NCBI GenBank assembly: GCA_030603265.1
Contig: JAUVYD010000066.1
Coordinates: forward strand, 1-7,812
Length of the DNA: 7,812 nucleotides
Direction of reading: 5' to 3'
From: Dehalococcoidia bacterium
Lineage (GTDB): Bacteria > Chloroflexota > Dehalococcoidia > GIF9 > AB-539-J10
This document shows positions 1 through 6,316 of the stretch, piece by piece; the first letter of the stretch is position 1, and each line of letters begins with the position of its first letter. The position numbers and the translations under genes were made by a program. The notes below the pieces were generated by a model. That model was not told where the DNA came from, ran no database searches, and was given only the letters and a program-made list of their open reading frames with translations.

Positions 1-920
1 AACAGCTCCTTCGTCTCCTCGTCGAAGAGTTCGTCGTGCCTGCGGAACACCTCGGTGACCTTGATGGCCATCGGGCTGTCCAGGAAAACAAGAACATGGG
101 GAATCCTGTTCGCCTCGAGAAGGTCGTTCATGTGGTAGAGCACTTCCTGCGCCCTCTCTATGGCGAAGCTCGGCACAACGATGTTTCCTCTCTCTCGCAC
201 CGTGTTCTCGATGACCTTCTCGAGTTCGTTCTCAATGTCGGCAACGTTCCCGTGGGTGCGGTTGCCGTATGTGGATTCCATGACGATGTAGTCGGCCTGC
301 TCGAAGGTTGTTGGGTCGCGGAGGATTGGTCTGTCCCAGCGTCCGATATCTCCGGAGAAGACGATGCGCCGCTTCTCGCCGTTCGACTGTACATCGATGG
401 CTATCATTGCGGAGCCAAGTATGTGGCCCGCGTCGAAGTAGCTGGCTGACACGCCGTCGCCCAGGACCTGCTCCTGCTTGTAGCGTACGGTCTTGAAGAG
501 GTCGAAGCACCTTTCGGCATCCTCCACGGTGTACAGGGGCATCACCGGACGGGGGCCCTTGCGTCCTTCCCTTTGGTGCCGCCTTCTCTTGTGCTCGGCG
601 TCGGATTCCTGCAGGTGCGCGGAGTCCAGCAGTGATATCCGCATTATCTCCGCCGTCGCTCGAGTCGAATAGATGGGGCCCTGGAACCCCTCGCGGACGA
701 GCTTGGGGAGATAGCCGCAGTGGTCAAGGTGGGCATGCGTGATCAACACCGCGTCGATGGATGATGGTGGCACCGGAAAGGGGTCCCAGTCTCTTGAGCG
801 CAGCTCTCTTTCCTGGTGCATGCCGCAGTCGATGAGAAACCTGTGGCCGTTAGTCTCGAGAAGGAAGCGCGAGCCCGTGACGTTCTGTGCAGCGCCGAGG
901 AAGTGCAAACTGATGTCCAT
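1..920 (-). CDS. Beta-CASP metallo-beta-lactamase ribonuclease (CPSF73/TTHA0252-like), partial: C-terminus beyond left edge
   Basis: Probable zinc-dependent cytoplasmic RNA endo/exonuclease of the beta-CASP group (COG1236, the bacterial relatives of CPSF-73 such as Thermus TTHA0252). Reading leftwards from ATG at 920, 306 codons are visible without a stop. The metallo-beta-lactamase signature THAHLDH is at residues 61-67 (H62, H64, D66, H67). Further metal ligands are H166 in DAGHILGS and D191 in FSGDIG. Beta-CASP motif A is ESTYGNR at 215-221, with E215 as the acidic residue, followed by the conserved DSPMA at 281-285. Motifs B and C and the rest of the beta-CASP/KH end (about 130-150 residues in this family) are cut off by the window. 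The start is well supported: GGAGG at 925-929 lies 4 nt upstream, and the protein begins directly with the family's first strand (LHFLGAAQNVTGS). It is transcribed divergently from the MFS gene. RNA as substrate is inferred from the family. Confidence 0.93.
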   Translation of the reverse strand, partial: MDISLHFLGAAQNVTGSRFLLETNGHRFLIDCGMHQERELRSRDWDPFPVPPSSIDAVLITHAHLDHCGYLPKLVREGFQGPIYSTRATAEIMRISLLDSAHLQESDAEHKRRRHQREGRKGPRPVMPLYTVEDAERCFDLFKTVRYKQEQVLGDGVSASYFDAGHILGSAMIAIDVQSNGEKRRIVFSGDIGRWDRPILRDPTTFEQADYIVMESTYGNRTHGNVADIENELEKVIENTVRERGNIVVPSFAIERAQEVLYHMNDLLEANRIPHVLVFLDSPMAIKVTEVFRRHDELFDEETKEL

Positions 921-999
921 TCGTCCTCCAGTGCATCCTGCTGACCTGCTGGATGGCGGGGCCGTCGGCTCGCGTTGCTCCGGCAGCGGCGCGCATTCG

Positions 1000-1010
1000 G
1001 CATGTCATGC
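1000..1010. promoter_or_regulatory. 11-bp palindrome GCATGTCATGC, possible operator
   Basis: Two perfect 5-bp arms (GCATG/CATGC) flank a single central base. The site lies at about +3 to +13 relative to the predicted start of the minus-strand transcript. That is a position where a dimeric repressor could block the beta-CASP gene. A palindrome this short can arise by chance, and no regulator gene lies next to it. Confidence 0.2.
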
Positions 1011-1019
1011 GTGCGGGAG

Positions 1020-1050
1020 ATTCTAGCATCCGGTGTGTGGTGCCAGCCAA
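1020..1050 (-). promoter_or_regulatory. Candidate promoter of the beta-CASP nuclease gene, extended -10
   Basis: On the minus strand the sequence TGCTAGAAT (1028 to 1020) gives an extended -10 (TG-n) with a 5/6 TATAAT match. A weak -35, TTGGCT (1050 to 1045), lies 19 bp upstream. Transcription would start near 1013, leaving a leader of about 93 nt before the ATG at 920. This is pattern matching to the sigma-70/SigA consensus only. Confidence 0.45.
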
Positions 1051-1065
1051 CGCACCGGTGTTTGG
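1030..1065. repeat. 11-bp direct repeat and palindrome between the divergent promoters
   Basis: CCGGTGTGTGG (1030-1040) recurs as CCGGTGTTTGG (1055-1065), identical at 10 of 11 bases with a 25-bp period. The second copy overlaps the perfect palindrome CACCGGTG (1053-1060). Both copies fall between the two opposing -10 elements, and the first overlaps the spacer of the minus-strand promoter. The arrangement suits a regulator binding site controlling both genes, but no regulator is identified. Confidence 0.3.
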
Positions 1066-1076
1066 AAGCCGCGTCA

Positions 1077-1103
1077 TTGAGGTGCTGCCCGCCCTGCTAT
1101 AAT
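1077..1103 (+). promoter_or_regulatory. Candidate promoter of the MFS transporter gene, perfect extended -10
   Basis: TGCTATAAT (1095-1103) is a perfect TATAAT preceded by the TG-n extension. A partial -35, TTGAGG (1077-1082), sits 15 bp upstream. That spacer is short, but an extended -10 can tolerate a poor -35. Transcription would begin near 1110, giving a leader of roughly 79 nt to the TTG start at 1189. Confidence 0.6.
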
Positions 1104-1188
1104 GCGCTTTCACTTCGCGTATGGTGTGCTGGTGTTGGGGTGTGGCGTTGCCACGTTGCGGGGCTCTTCGTCATGATGAGGCTACCTG

Positions 1189-2439
1189 TTGTCTGCTGAT
1201 CGGAGAAAACCGTTCTACGGGTACTGGGTTGTCCTGGCCGCGTTCCTGTGCAACGTCATCACGTTCGGTTGCGGCTTCTATGCATTCAGCCTCTTTGTCA
1301 CTCCTCTGGGGAGAGACCTGGGATGGGGTAGGGGTGAGGTTATGGCTGGTTTCACGATCTTCGTTCTCACGACCGGTCTTGCTGCTCCCCAGGTAGGCAA
1401 GCTCGTTGACAGGTGCGGGGCGCGGGTCGTGATGTCTCTCGGGGCCATTGTTGCCGGAGCCGGCTTCGTCGTGCTCTGCGTGATGACGGCGCTGTGGCAG
1501 TTCTACCTTGGCTATGCGATTGTCGGCCTCGGCATGGCCGGCACCGGACAGATACCGACCAGTGCCGTTGTCTCCAACTGGTTCGAGAAGCGCAGGGGCA
1601 CCGCAGTAGGCCTCATGGGCTCGGGAATCGGAGTGGGAGGGCTTGCCCTTTCGCCTTTTGTGGGGACCTGGCTGCTGCCGCAGCTTGGCTGGAGCCACTC
1701 CTACCTTGTGCTGGGTGTTCTGTGCTGGCTTGTCATTGTGCCCCTCTCCGTCCTGGTCATCAGGACGAGGCCCTCGGAGAAGGGCCTGGTGGCGTTCGGG
1801 GCAGAGGATGTGGCAGCCGCTCTTGAACAGGGTAGTGGGCAGCCGGTGTCCGGGGTGTCGTTGAAGGTGGCAATGGGGACAGTCGCGTTCTGGCTGATTG
1901 TGGCTACCTACTTCCTCAGCCACTTCGCGCAGGTGGGCGCTGTCCAGAACCAGGTGCCGTTCCTGGAAGACGCCGGATTCCCTATGGCCGTGAGCGCAGG
2001 CGCCCTCGGCGCCGTTGGCCTCTGCAGTGCCTTCGGCAAATTCGGCTTCGGGTGGCTGTGTGACAGGATCCATGCCAGGTACGCACTCGCCATCGGCCTT
2101 GGCCTGCAATTTGGGAGCATCATTGTGCTCATGAACATCGGCCCGGATTCGCCGGTCGCCATGGCGTGGCTGTATGCCGTCATGATGGGACTGGGCCTCG
2201 GGAGTTGGCTTCCAACCATGTCGATGCTCACCAGCGGCTACTTCGGACTCGCCAACTACGGGGCCATCTTCGGTGCTATCACTATCCCCTATGCAGTGGG
2301 AAGTGCGGTCGGCCCCCTGGTGGCGGGACGTCTGTACGACTCGTCCGGTAGCTACGCCGACGTGTTCGTTGTCTTCCTCGTGCTCTTTGCCGTGGCCATC
2401 GTGAGCATTCTCGTCTGCCGGCGCCCCGCCGGTCGCTGA
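1189..2439 (+). CDS. MFS transporter, oxalate/formate-monocarboxylate type
   Basis: Inner-membrane secondary carrier of the major facilitator superfamily, 416 residues, the usual length for a 12-helix member. It opens with the FYGYWVV segment typical of the oxalate:formate antiporter/monocarboxylate-transporter-like branch. Motif A in the loop after helix 2 is GKLVDRCGARV (70-80), and a degenerate repeat in the second half reads GWLCDRIHARY (288-298). The loop after helix 4 has NWFEKRRGTAVGL (130-142), also typical of this branch. The two six-helix halves are joined by a polar stretch at about 192-224. The start is TTG at 1189: in-frame stops at 1174 and 1177 exclude a longer form, and GAGG at 1178-1181 lies 7 nt upstream. 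CTG at 1186 is the only other option. The substrate cannot be read from the sequence; a small organic anion is a family-based guess. It is preceded by its own likely promoter and followed by a hairpin. Confidence 0.9.
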   Translation: MSADRRKPFYGYWVVLAAFLCNVITFGCGFYAFSLFVTPLGRDLGWGRGEVMAGFTIFVLTTGLAAPQVGKLVDRCGARVVMSLGAIVAGAGFVVLCVMTALWQFYLGYAIVGLGMAGTGQIPTSAVVSNWFEKRRGTAVGLMGSGIGVGGLALSPFVGTWLLPQLGWSHSYLVLGVLCWLVIVPLSVLVIRTRPSEKGLVAFGAEDVAAALEQGSGQPVSGVSLKVAMGTVAFWLIVATYFLSHFAQVGAVQNQVPFLEDAGFPMAVSAGALGAVGLCSAFGKFGFGWLCDRIHARYALAIGLGLQFGSIIVLMNIGPDSPVAMAWLYAVMMGLGLGSWLPTMSMLTSGYFGLANYGAIFGAITIPYAVGSAVGPLVAGRLYDSSGSYADVFVVFLVLFAVAIVSILVCRRPAGR

Positions 2440-2459
2440 GCCTCCGGTGTCAGCGACTG
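2430..2459 (+). terminator. Hairpin on the MFS stop codon, possible terminator without a T-tract
   Basis: GTCGCTGA (2432-2439, ending in the TGA stop) pairs perfectly with TCAGCGAC (2450-2457) around a 10-nt loop. A G-T wobble and one more C-G pair extend the stem to 10 bp (2430-2459). The sequence that follows (TGGTTGGACTT) is not a run of T. It may therefore be a weak terminator or an mRNA 3'-end stabiliser rather than a classical intrinsic terminator. Confidence 0.4.
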
Positions 2460-2462
2460 TGG

Positions 2463-2493
2463 TTGGACTTGAGTGGCCCCGGATGCATATACT
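2463..2493 (+). promoter_or_regulatory. Weak candidate promoter upstream of the TIGR04076 gene
   Basis: TATACT (2488-2493) matches 5/6 of the -10 consensus. TTGGAC (2463-2468) lies 19 bp upstream and keeps the TTG of a -35 but little else. It follows directly after the hairpin at the end of the MFS gene, as expected for a new transcription unit. Start of transcription would be near 2500, giving a leader of about 120 nt. Confidence 0.3.
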
Positions 2494-2507
2494 TGCCTTG
2501 GTTATGT

Positions 2508-2551
2508 CCCGCCGATACCGGAGCGTGTTTTCGCACGAGCAGGGTGGCGGG
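2508..2551 (+). other. Imperfect stem-loop in the leader of the TIGR04076 gene
   Basis: The 44-nt element folds as three stacked helices. CCCGCC (2508-2513) pairs with GGCGGG (2546-2551), ACC (2517-2519) with GGT (2543-2545), and CGTG (2524-2527) with CACG (2534-2537). There is a GAT bulge on the 5' side, an internal loop GGAG/AGCAG and a TTTTCG apical loop. It lies between the putative promoter and the start at 2622. It matches no riboswitch that I recognise, and G+C-rich sequence forms such folds readily. Confidence 0.3.
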
Positions 2552-2621
2552 CGAGGACTTCTCCCTCCTGCCGGGAAGCACTATCTCTTCCTTGAGAACG
2601 TGGTGCGCGGGTCGTGAAGGC

Positions 2622-2882
2622 ATGGTTGACGTAATCGCCAGAGTGGTATCACAGCAGGGCACGTGCGAGGCCGGGCACCAGGTTGGTGATGAGTTCGTGA
2701 TCGGCCAGACGACTCCGTGCGGTATGTGCTCGTGGTCTTTCTGCACCCTGTACCCGTTCTCTCAGGTTCTGCAGTTCGGAGGCAGCTTCCCGTGGGAGCC
2801 CGACCCCGAGGTGGCGCGTGTTGCCTGCCCGGACCCTGACAACCCGGTTGTGTTCGAACTGCGCAGAGAGGGCGGCGGGTGA
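2622..2882 (+). CDS. TIGR04076 family small protein
   Basis: An 86-residue protein of unknown biochemical role that matches the TIGR04076 family along its whole length. The N-terminal strand is followed by GTCEAGHQVGDEF (13-25), a TPCGMC segment (31-36), GGSFPWEPDPE (53-63) and the closing ACPDPDNPVVFEL (68-80). Cysteines C15, C36 and C69 sit at positions I recall as conserved in the family; C33 and C41 are additional. With H19 they could form a metal or redox site, but this is not shown. The frame stays open back to 2463, but the upstream part has no family similarity and the family normally begins with a short strand before the first Cys, so ATG 2622 is preferred. Its GAAGG (2616-2620) is unusually close, 1 nt before the start. 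The DUF502 gene follows after 88 bp on the same strand. Confidence 0.8.
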   Translation: MVDVIARVVSQQGTCEAGHQVGDEFVIGQTTPCGMCSWSFCTLYPFSQVLQFGGSFPWEPDPEVARVACPDPDNPVVFELRREGGG

Positions 2883-2970
2883 CCCGTTCGAATCAGTCGA
2901 GAGCGGAGGCGTCCCGGCGTATCCTGACCGTAGAGGCTGCCCCTGCTGACGTTCACAATGAGGCTGCGCG

Positions 2971-3723
2971 ATGACATCCCCTGACGTCGACGAAAAAGCC
3001 AGAGAGGTTGTGAAAGGTCTACGAATGGCCCAGGCGCGGGCGCGCCACAGGTCGTTCTGGGCCTACATCGGCAGGAAAGTCCGCGGCCATCTCATGGCCG
3101 GCATCCTCGTCGTGGTGCCACTCGCGGCCACGGTTCTCATCCTCAAATGGCTCTTCGAGTGGGTCGACGACATTCTTCAACCCATTATCCGCACGGTGGT
3201 GGGTCAGCCCGTGTACGGCCTTGGCTTTGCTATCACCCTTGTTGTCATCTACGTCGCTGGTGTGATTGTCAGCTATGTTGGCGGTCATAGTCTCGTTCGA
3301 TTCACTGAGTCGCTTCTGGCCCGGGTTCCGGTTGTGAAGCAGGTGTACTCGGGCATCAAGCAGATCTTGGAGAGCTTCGCCTCTCCGCGTGCGACGGGGT
3401 TCATGGAGGTCGTCCTTGTCGAATTCCCCCGCAAGGGAATCCGCACGCTGGGCTTCATTACGAACGAGGAGTTCGATAGCTCCGGTCAGAAGCTGCTGAA
3501 CGTATTCATACCCACAGCCCCTAATCCTACATCCGGGTTCCTGCAGATTATGCGTGAGGAGGACGTGCTCCGCACGGATATCCCTGTTGATGACGCTCTC
3601 AAGATGATTGTGTCGGCCGGGCGCGTGTCCCTCGACAAGGTGAACGTGAAGCTCGGCAACAACAGCCGGAACGGGGATGCGAAAGAGGAACCCCGGGAGC
3701 ATCCTTCAGAGCCTTCCTCCTGA
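2971..3723 (+). CDS. DUF502 family membrane protein
   Basis: A 250-residue inner-membrane protein of the DUF502 family (COG2928), whose function is not established. A basic, probably cytoplasmic N-terminus (residues 1-41) is followed by a hydrophobic helix at about 42-60 with the family's Pro (P50) and Thr (T54). A second helix lies at about 84-104. Next comes the conserved VPVVKQVYSGIKQ (119-131). A soluble domain follows with VVLVEFPRKGIRTLGFIT (147-164) and the hallmark FIPTAPNPTSGF (179-190). The last 20 or so residues are polar and look disordered. The start ATG has GAGG (2960-2963) 7 nt upstream. Length is slightly above the usual 200-230 because of the N- and C-terminal extensions. The Lon-like protease gene follows after 52 bp, so cotranscription is likely. 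Confidence 0.9.
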   Translation: MTSPDVDEKAREVVKGLRMAQARARHRSFWAYIGRKVRGHLMAGILVVVPLAATVLILKWLFEWVDDILQPIIRTVVGQPVYGLGFAITLVVIYVAGVIVSYVGGHSLVRFTESLLARVPVVKQVYSGIKQILESFASPRATGFMEVVLVEFPRKGIRTLGFITNEEFDSSGQKLLNVFIPTAPNPTSGFLQIMREEDVLRTDIPVDDALKMIVSAGRVSLDKVNVKLGNNSRNGDAKEEPREHPSEPSS

Positions 3724-3739
3724 CGATACCCGCGCGCCG

Positions 3740-3753
3740 GGAGGCAAGCCTCC
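3740..3753 (+). other. Small hairpin in the DUF502-protease gap
   Basis: GGAGGC (3740-3745) and GCCTCC (3748-3753) form a perfect inverted repeat, in practice a 5-bp GGAGG/CCTCC stem closed by a CAAG loop. It lies between the DUF502 stop (3721-3723) and the ribosome binding site at 3762-3767. The GGAGG arm would itself look like a ribosome binding site but is paired and has no suitable start after it. An effect on coupling or mRNA processing is possible but unproven. Confidence 0.35.
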
Positions 3754-3761
3754 GTACCGCA

Positions 3762-3767
3762 AAGGAG
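3762..3767 (+). promoter_or_regulatory. Ribosome binding site AAGGAG that fixes the protease start
   Basis: AAGGAG is a near-perfect anti-16S match. It lies 8 nt before GTG 3776 and 5 nt before TTG 3773, both in frame with the protease. It argues against the longer reading from ATG 3677, which would overlap DUF502 by 47 bp and lacks a comparable site. Confidence 0.65.
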
Positions 3768-3775
3768 AAGTGTTG

Positions 3776-6235
3776 GTGGACAATTCCAGATTCGAAGTGA
3801 CAGCAGACCAACTCCGCTGGCATTGCGATCCGTCCCAATTCGACTTCGACTGCACCGAAGACCTCGCTCCTCTGCATGAATTCATCGGGCAGGACAGGGC
3901 AATACGGGCCATAGAGTTCGGACTGTCCATGGAGCGCGATGGCTACAACATCTACCTCTCGGGCTTGACCGGCACGGGCAAAACGTCGGTCGCCAAGACC
4001 TACATTCAGAAGCTGATCCTTGAGAGGGAAGAGCGTGGGGAGACCTACCATGTCAGCGACTGGTGCTACATCTACAACTTCGCACATGTGGACCGTCCGC
4101 GTATGGTCGAGTTGCCGCCAGGCACGGGACGCGAGTTCAGAGACAGCATCGGCGGGCTCCTGCAGCGCCTGAAGAGGGACCTCGCGAAGGCGTTTTCCAG
4201 TGAGGACTACAAGGCCGGGAGGAAAGCGATAGTCGAGGAGGGGCAGGCCAGGCAGCAGGAGAGATTCGGCGAGCTGCGCACGGAAGCCCAGAAGAAGGGC
4301 TTCCTCATCCAGATGACCCAGGCCGGGGCTGCTCTCGTTCCGTTGAAGGACGGCAAGGCCCTGTCTCAAGAGGAGTTCGTGTCGCTGGAGCAGGGAGAGC
4401 AGAAGGCGTTTGAGGAGGCGCGCAACGAGCTTCGGAAGAATCTGGAAGCTGTGTTTGAGGACGCCCAGGAGCTCGAGCGAGAGATGGTGGAGAAGCTCCA
4501 GGAGTCCGACCGCGGTGTTGCCGAGTTCGCCATCTCACGCCTCTTCGAGAAGGTCACAAGCAAATACTCCGATTCCGCGGATATCATTCAGTACCTGGTA
4601 GACCTGAAGTCCTACACGCTGGATAAGGTTGACATCTTCAAGGCGCAGCAGGAGGATAAGCCCGAAGCGGGGCTCGTGTTGCCCACAGGCCAGCCCCAGT
4701 ACGCGCCCGATCCGTTTGTGCCGTTCCAGGTCAACGTCTTCGTGGACAACGGAGCCACTGTGGGGCCTCCGATTATCACGGAAACGAACCCCAACTATGT
4801 GAACCTTTTCGGCAGGATTGAGCGACGCTTCATACTTGGTGGCTACGTGAGCGACCACATGATGCTCAAGCCCGGCGCGCTGCACCTTGCCAACGGGGGA
4901 TATCTGCTCCTGAGCGCGCCCGATGTGCTGGGCAACGCCGCTGTGTGGCCGACTCTGAAACGTGCTCTCAAGACGAAGGAGCTTGGCATCGAGGAGCCTT
5001 TCGAGCAGATGGGTTTGATTGCACCTCAGGGCCTTCGCCCGCTGCCCGGTCCGATGGGCGTGAAAGTGATACTCATAGGCGACACATCGCTGTACCACCT
5101 CCTCTCGACGTACGACGAGGATTTCTGGGAGATATTCAAGGTCAAGGCCGATTTCAGCTACGAGTTGTCACGAACACCCGAGAACATGCTTGCATTTGCC
5201 GCGTTCATCGCCGGTTGTTGCAGAGAGTGTGAGCTGCGTCATTTCGACAGGGCGGGTGTGGCCAAGGTCATGGAGTACGCCGCGCGGATGGTGGCGGACC
5301 GGGAAAAGCTCTCGTCACGCTTCGCCTTCATCAAGGAACTCGTCGAGGAAGCGGAGTACTGGGCGCGCAGGGATGGAGCGAAACTTGTCGGCGAGGACGA
5401 GGTCCGCAAGGCGATCGAGGAGAGGCGCTTCAGACACGATCTGCCCGACGAACGCCTCAACGAGATGATTGCGGACGGTACTATCCTGATTGACACGGAC
5501 GGGGCCGTGGTCGGACAGGTGAACGGGCTCAGTGTTTATAGTTTAGGCGACATAATGTTCGGCAAGCCGTCCCGTATCACGTGCAAGACGTTCCTTGGAC
5601 GGGATGGCGTCATCAATATCGAGAGAGAGGCAAACCTGAGCGGGAGTACTCATGACAAGGGAGTGCTCATTCTGAGCGGCTATGTCGGATGGAAGTTCGC
5701 TCAGGACCACCCCCTGTCTCTCTCAGCGAGTGTGTGCTTTGAGCAATCGTATGGCGGTGTGGACGGCGACAGTGCCTCCAGCGCCGAGCTGTACGCACTG
5801 CTGTCGAGTCTCGCCGAGCTGCCCCTCCGGCAGGACATAGCGGTCACCGGTTCGGTCAACCAGAAGGGGGAGGTCCAGCCTATCGGTGGTGTGAACCAGA
5901 AGATTGAGGGCTTCTTCCGCGTGTGCCGGTCAAGAGGTCTTACGGGGACACAGGGAGTGATGATTCCTCGAAGGAATCTGCGCAATCTGATGCTTCGTGA
6001 GGAGGTGGTGGAGGCTGTCCGGGAGGGTGAGTTCCACGTGTACGCCGTGGACTCCGTGGACGAGGGCATCGAGATACTCAGCGGTACGCCCGCTGGAAAG
6101 AAGCGAAGAGATGGCAGCTATGCTGCCAGGACGGTCAACTATCGCGTCGTCAGGCAACTCCAGGGCATGGCCTCGAAACTCAGGGAATTCCAGGGGCCGC
6201 GGTCGGAGGACCATTGCGAGGCGGACGCCTCCTAG
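3776..6235 (+). CDS. Lon-like ATP-dependent protease (AAA_32/Lon_C, COG1067)
   Basis: An 819-residue AAA+ serine protease of the LonB-like group, expected to unfold and degrade proteins as a ring-shaped oligomer. Residues 1-50 match the N-terminal part of the AAA_32 family. Walker A GLTGTGKT is at 63-70 (K69). A charged helical, probably coiled-coil insert occupies about 119-265. The Walker B region NGGYLLLSAPD (373-383) has Ser380 where an acidic residue is expected and Asp383 three positions later. The C-terminal Lon protease domain carries catalytic Ser666 in DGDSAS and Lys709 in GGVNQK. Their spacing of 43 residues equals that of S679/K722 in E. coli Lon, so peptidase activity looks intact. 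No transmembrane segment is seen, so it is probably cytosolic, unlike archaeal LonB. The start is GTG 3776 (TTG 3773 is possible), chosen for the AAGGAG at 3762-3767; an ATG at 3677 would add 33 low-complexity residues. A polar tail of about 40 residues follows the protease domain. Confidence 0.93.
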   Translation: MDNSRFEVTADQLRWHCDPSQFDFDCTEDLAPLHEFIGQDRAIRAIEFGLSMERDGYNIYLSGLTGTGKTSVAKTYIQKLILEREERGETYHVSDWCYIYNFAHVDRPRMVELPPGTGREFRDSIGGLLQRLKRDLAKAFSSEDYKAGRKAIVEEGQARQQERFGELRTEAQKKGFLIQMTQAGAALVPLKDGKALSQEEFVSLEQGEQKAFEEARNELRKNLEAVFEDAQELEREMVEKLQESDRGVAEFAISRLFEKVTSKYSDSADIIQYLVDLKSYTLDKVDIFKAQQEDKPEAGLVLPTGQPQYAPDPFVPFQVNVFVDNGATVGPPIITETNPNYVNLFGRIERRFILGGYVSDHMMLKPGALHLANGGYLLLSAPDVLGNAAVWPTLKRALKTKELGIEEPFEQMGLIAPQGLRPLPGPMGVKVILIGDTSLYHLLSTYDEDFWEIFKVKADFSYELSRTPENMLAFAAFIAGCCRECELRHFDRAGVAKVMEYAARMVADREKLSSRFAFIKELVEEAEYWARRDGAKLVGEDEVRKAIEERRFRHDLPDERLNEMIADGTILIDTDGAVVGQVNGLSVYSLGDIMFGKPSRITCKTFLGRDGVINIEREANLSGSTHDKGVLILSGYVGWKFAQDHPLSLSASVCFEQSYGGVDGDSASSAELYALLSSLAELPLRQDIAVTGSVNQKGEVQPIGGVNQKIEGFFRVCRSRGLTGTQGVMIPRRNLRNLMLREEVVEAVREGEFHVYAVDSVDEGIEILSGTPAGKKRRDGSYAARTVNYRVVRQLQGMASKLREFQGPRSEDHCEADAS

Positions 6236-6316
6236 CCGCGCTCCCGAGCCGGTGCGCATCTTACTCGCTGTTCGGGTGCCGCGTGTAGTACTATCGCCCC
6301 TGGTTGGTAACGTGCC

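Noticed and set aside
36..449. 137-codon plus-strand open frame across the beta-CASP gene
   Set aside because: The opposite strand encodes all the beta-CASP metal-binding motifs in order; this frame is its antisense shadow and resembles no family.
1171..2109. 312-codon minus-strand open frame opposite the MFS gene
   Set aside because: The plus strand gives a complete 12-helix MFS protein. The antisense product is a polar, low-complexity, His/Pro/Arg-rich sequence typical of shadow frames in G+C-rich DNA.
2463..2621. N-terminal extension of the TIGR04076 protein from ATG 2463
   Set aside because: The 53 extra residues lack family similarity and overlap the promoter-like and hairpin sequences; family members are about 80-95 residues long and fit a start at 2622.
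3677..3775. Longer protease start at ATG 3677 overlapping DUF502
   Set aside because: The added 33 residues are Pro/Arg/Gly-rich and unlike the family N-terminus, and a strong ribosome binding site lies just before GTG 3776.
3599..4369. 256-codon and 227-codon minus-strand frames opposite DUF502 and the protease N-terminus
   Set aside because: They lie opposite two convincing family members and have no recognisable domain.
6237..6283. Inverted repeat CGCG-CCCGA / TCGGG-CGCG after the protease gene as a terminator
   Set aside because: The arms are interrupted by mismatches, the loop is 24 nt and no T-tract follows; likely chance pairing.
6289..6294. TACTAT as -10 of a promoter for the EamA gene
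   Set aside because: Only 4/6 consensus bases and no -35 at a usable distance.
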